Assembly (NCBI GenBank): GCA_037783415.1
Contig: JAZGTN010000037.1
Coordinates: 2,790,001 to 2,854,000, forward strand
Direction: 5' to 3'
Origin: Leptasterias polaris
Lineage: Eukaryota > Echinodermata > Asteroidea > Forcipulatida > Asteriidae
DNA length: 64,000 nucleotides
In this document: positions 63,541-64,000 of the stretch, piece by piece
Position numbering within the stretch: position 1 is the first letter of the stretch
Layout: each line of letters starts with the position of its first letter
Notes under the pieces: generated by a model
Databases searched by the model: none
What the model was told of the DNA's origin: nothing
The model's input: the letters and a program-made list of their open reading frames with translations, nothing else
Position numbers and translations under genes: made by a program

Positions 63541-64000
63541 ACTTTGTTGAGGTAACAATCGTTGAGGTAACCTTACTCATTGCAACCAATATGTGCATGT
63601 ATGTCTCAATGACTCCCCAGCTTACTTATTGAGGTAACCAGTCTAAGGTCTGTTTGCAGGAGCAAGTTGCTTTCAAAATATCATTTATTTTGGTGAATAA
63701 AATTTCATCTGGAATGAAAAAAAGCTTGTTAACTATCGGATTGTCATTAGTTTTCATCTCCCTAAGGCAAGCTGACCGACCATTTGAAACCAGATAACTG
63801 CATTGTGTGTGGCACACAGACCTACATGTGACCATGCACTTGTGTGTACTATGTATATGCATTTACAAAAGGATCATTCACAACTAAGGTTGTCAAGTCT
63901 TGCAGGTGTGACGTTGCAAAAGAAGGGTCTAAATTGACCAATCAATTGGGCCCTCCAACCACATCAACGTACAAAATGCACAATGCAGCATAAATGATGT
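63541..64000. other. Non-coding right edge
   Basis: No recognisable gene or element in the last 460 bp. Confidence 0.4.

Overview
The window is eukaryotic, animal genomic DNA. Genes are split by GT-AG introns, TTAGGG telomere-type repeats occur at about 62.8 kb, and most of the sequence is introns and mobile elements. An N-terminally ubiquitin-like NACHT-LRR gene, tRNA-derived SINEs, many small inverted-repeat elements and LTR elements suggest a marine invertebrate, most likely a deuterostome (echinoderm, hemichordate or amphioxus). I cannot name the species. There is no sign of prokaryotic sequence, CRISPR, or rRNA or tRNA genes.

Layout: 1-2.8 kb is non-coding with a 56-bp minisatellite. 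2.8-16.0 kb (minus strand) holds an eight-exon innate-immune-type receptor gene. Its splice phases all agree and give a continuous 1,158-residue frame: N-terminal region, ubiquitin-like domain, Ser/Thr/Lys/Gln-rich linker, NACHT NTPase, LRRs. Its LRR/3' end is tandemly duplicated downstream, and a decayed extra NACHT exon lies upstream of the working one. 16-19.5 kb is a nest of small DNA transposons. 19.5-25.4 kb is a complete LTR retroelement (plus strand) with Gag, CCHC knuckle and aspartic protease, but with two C2H2 zinc fingers where reverse transcriptase should begin. 26.0-28.1 kb (minus) is an intact 713-aa Mutator-like transposase ORF. 31.5-32.1 kb (minus) is a rabenosyn-5-like exon with a frame break. 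33.3-43.9 kb (plus) is a TBC1D22-type Rab GAP gene. Its C-terminal exons are clean, its upstream exons carry several frame breaks, and its introns carry SINEs, foldback elements, a hAT-like element swollen by a 27-bp minisatellite, and an array of duplicated splice acceptors. 45.3-60.9 kb (minus) is a tandem array of the same LTR element (LTR-int-LTR-int-LTR-int-LTR) flanked by one target-site duplication. 60.9-64 kb is non-coding with a 56-60 bp minisatellite and an interstitial telomeric repeat inside an inverted-repeat block.

The most novel system I can see is the LTR element. It has lost pol, carries its own zinc-finger protein, and is studded on both strands with the hexamer GAGGTT/AACCTC (about 40 by hand count in the 5.9-kb copy, about 3 expected). 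Its 3' non-coding part has a string of palindromes built from that motif next to TATAAA-like boxes. A self-recognition or insulator-like role is inference, but the pattern itself is visible directly. Second is the UBL-NACHT-LRR receptor, whose UBL domain ends in a Gly-Gly-Gly followed by a basic stretch.
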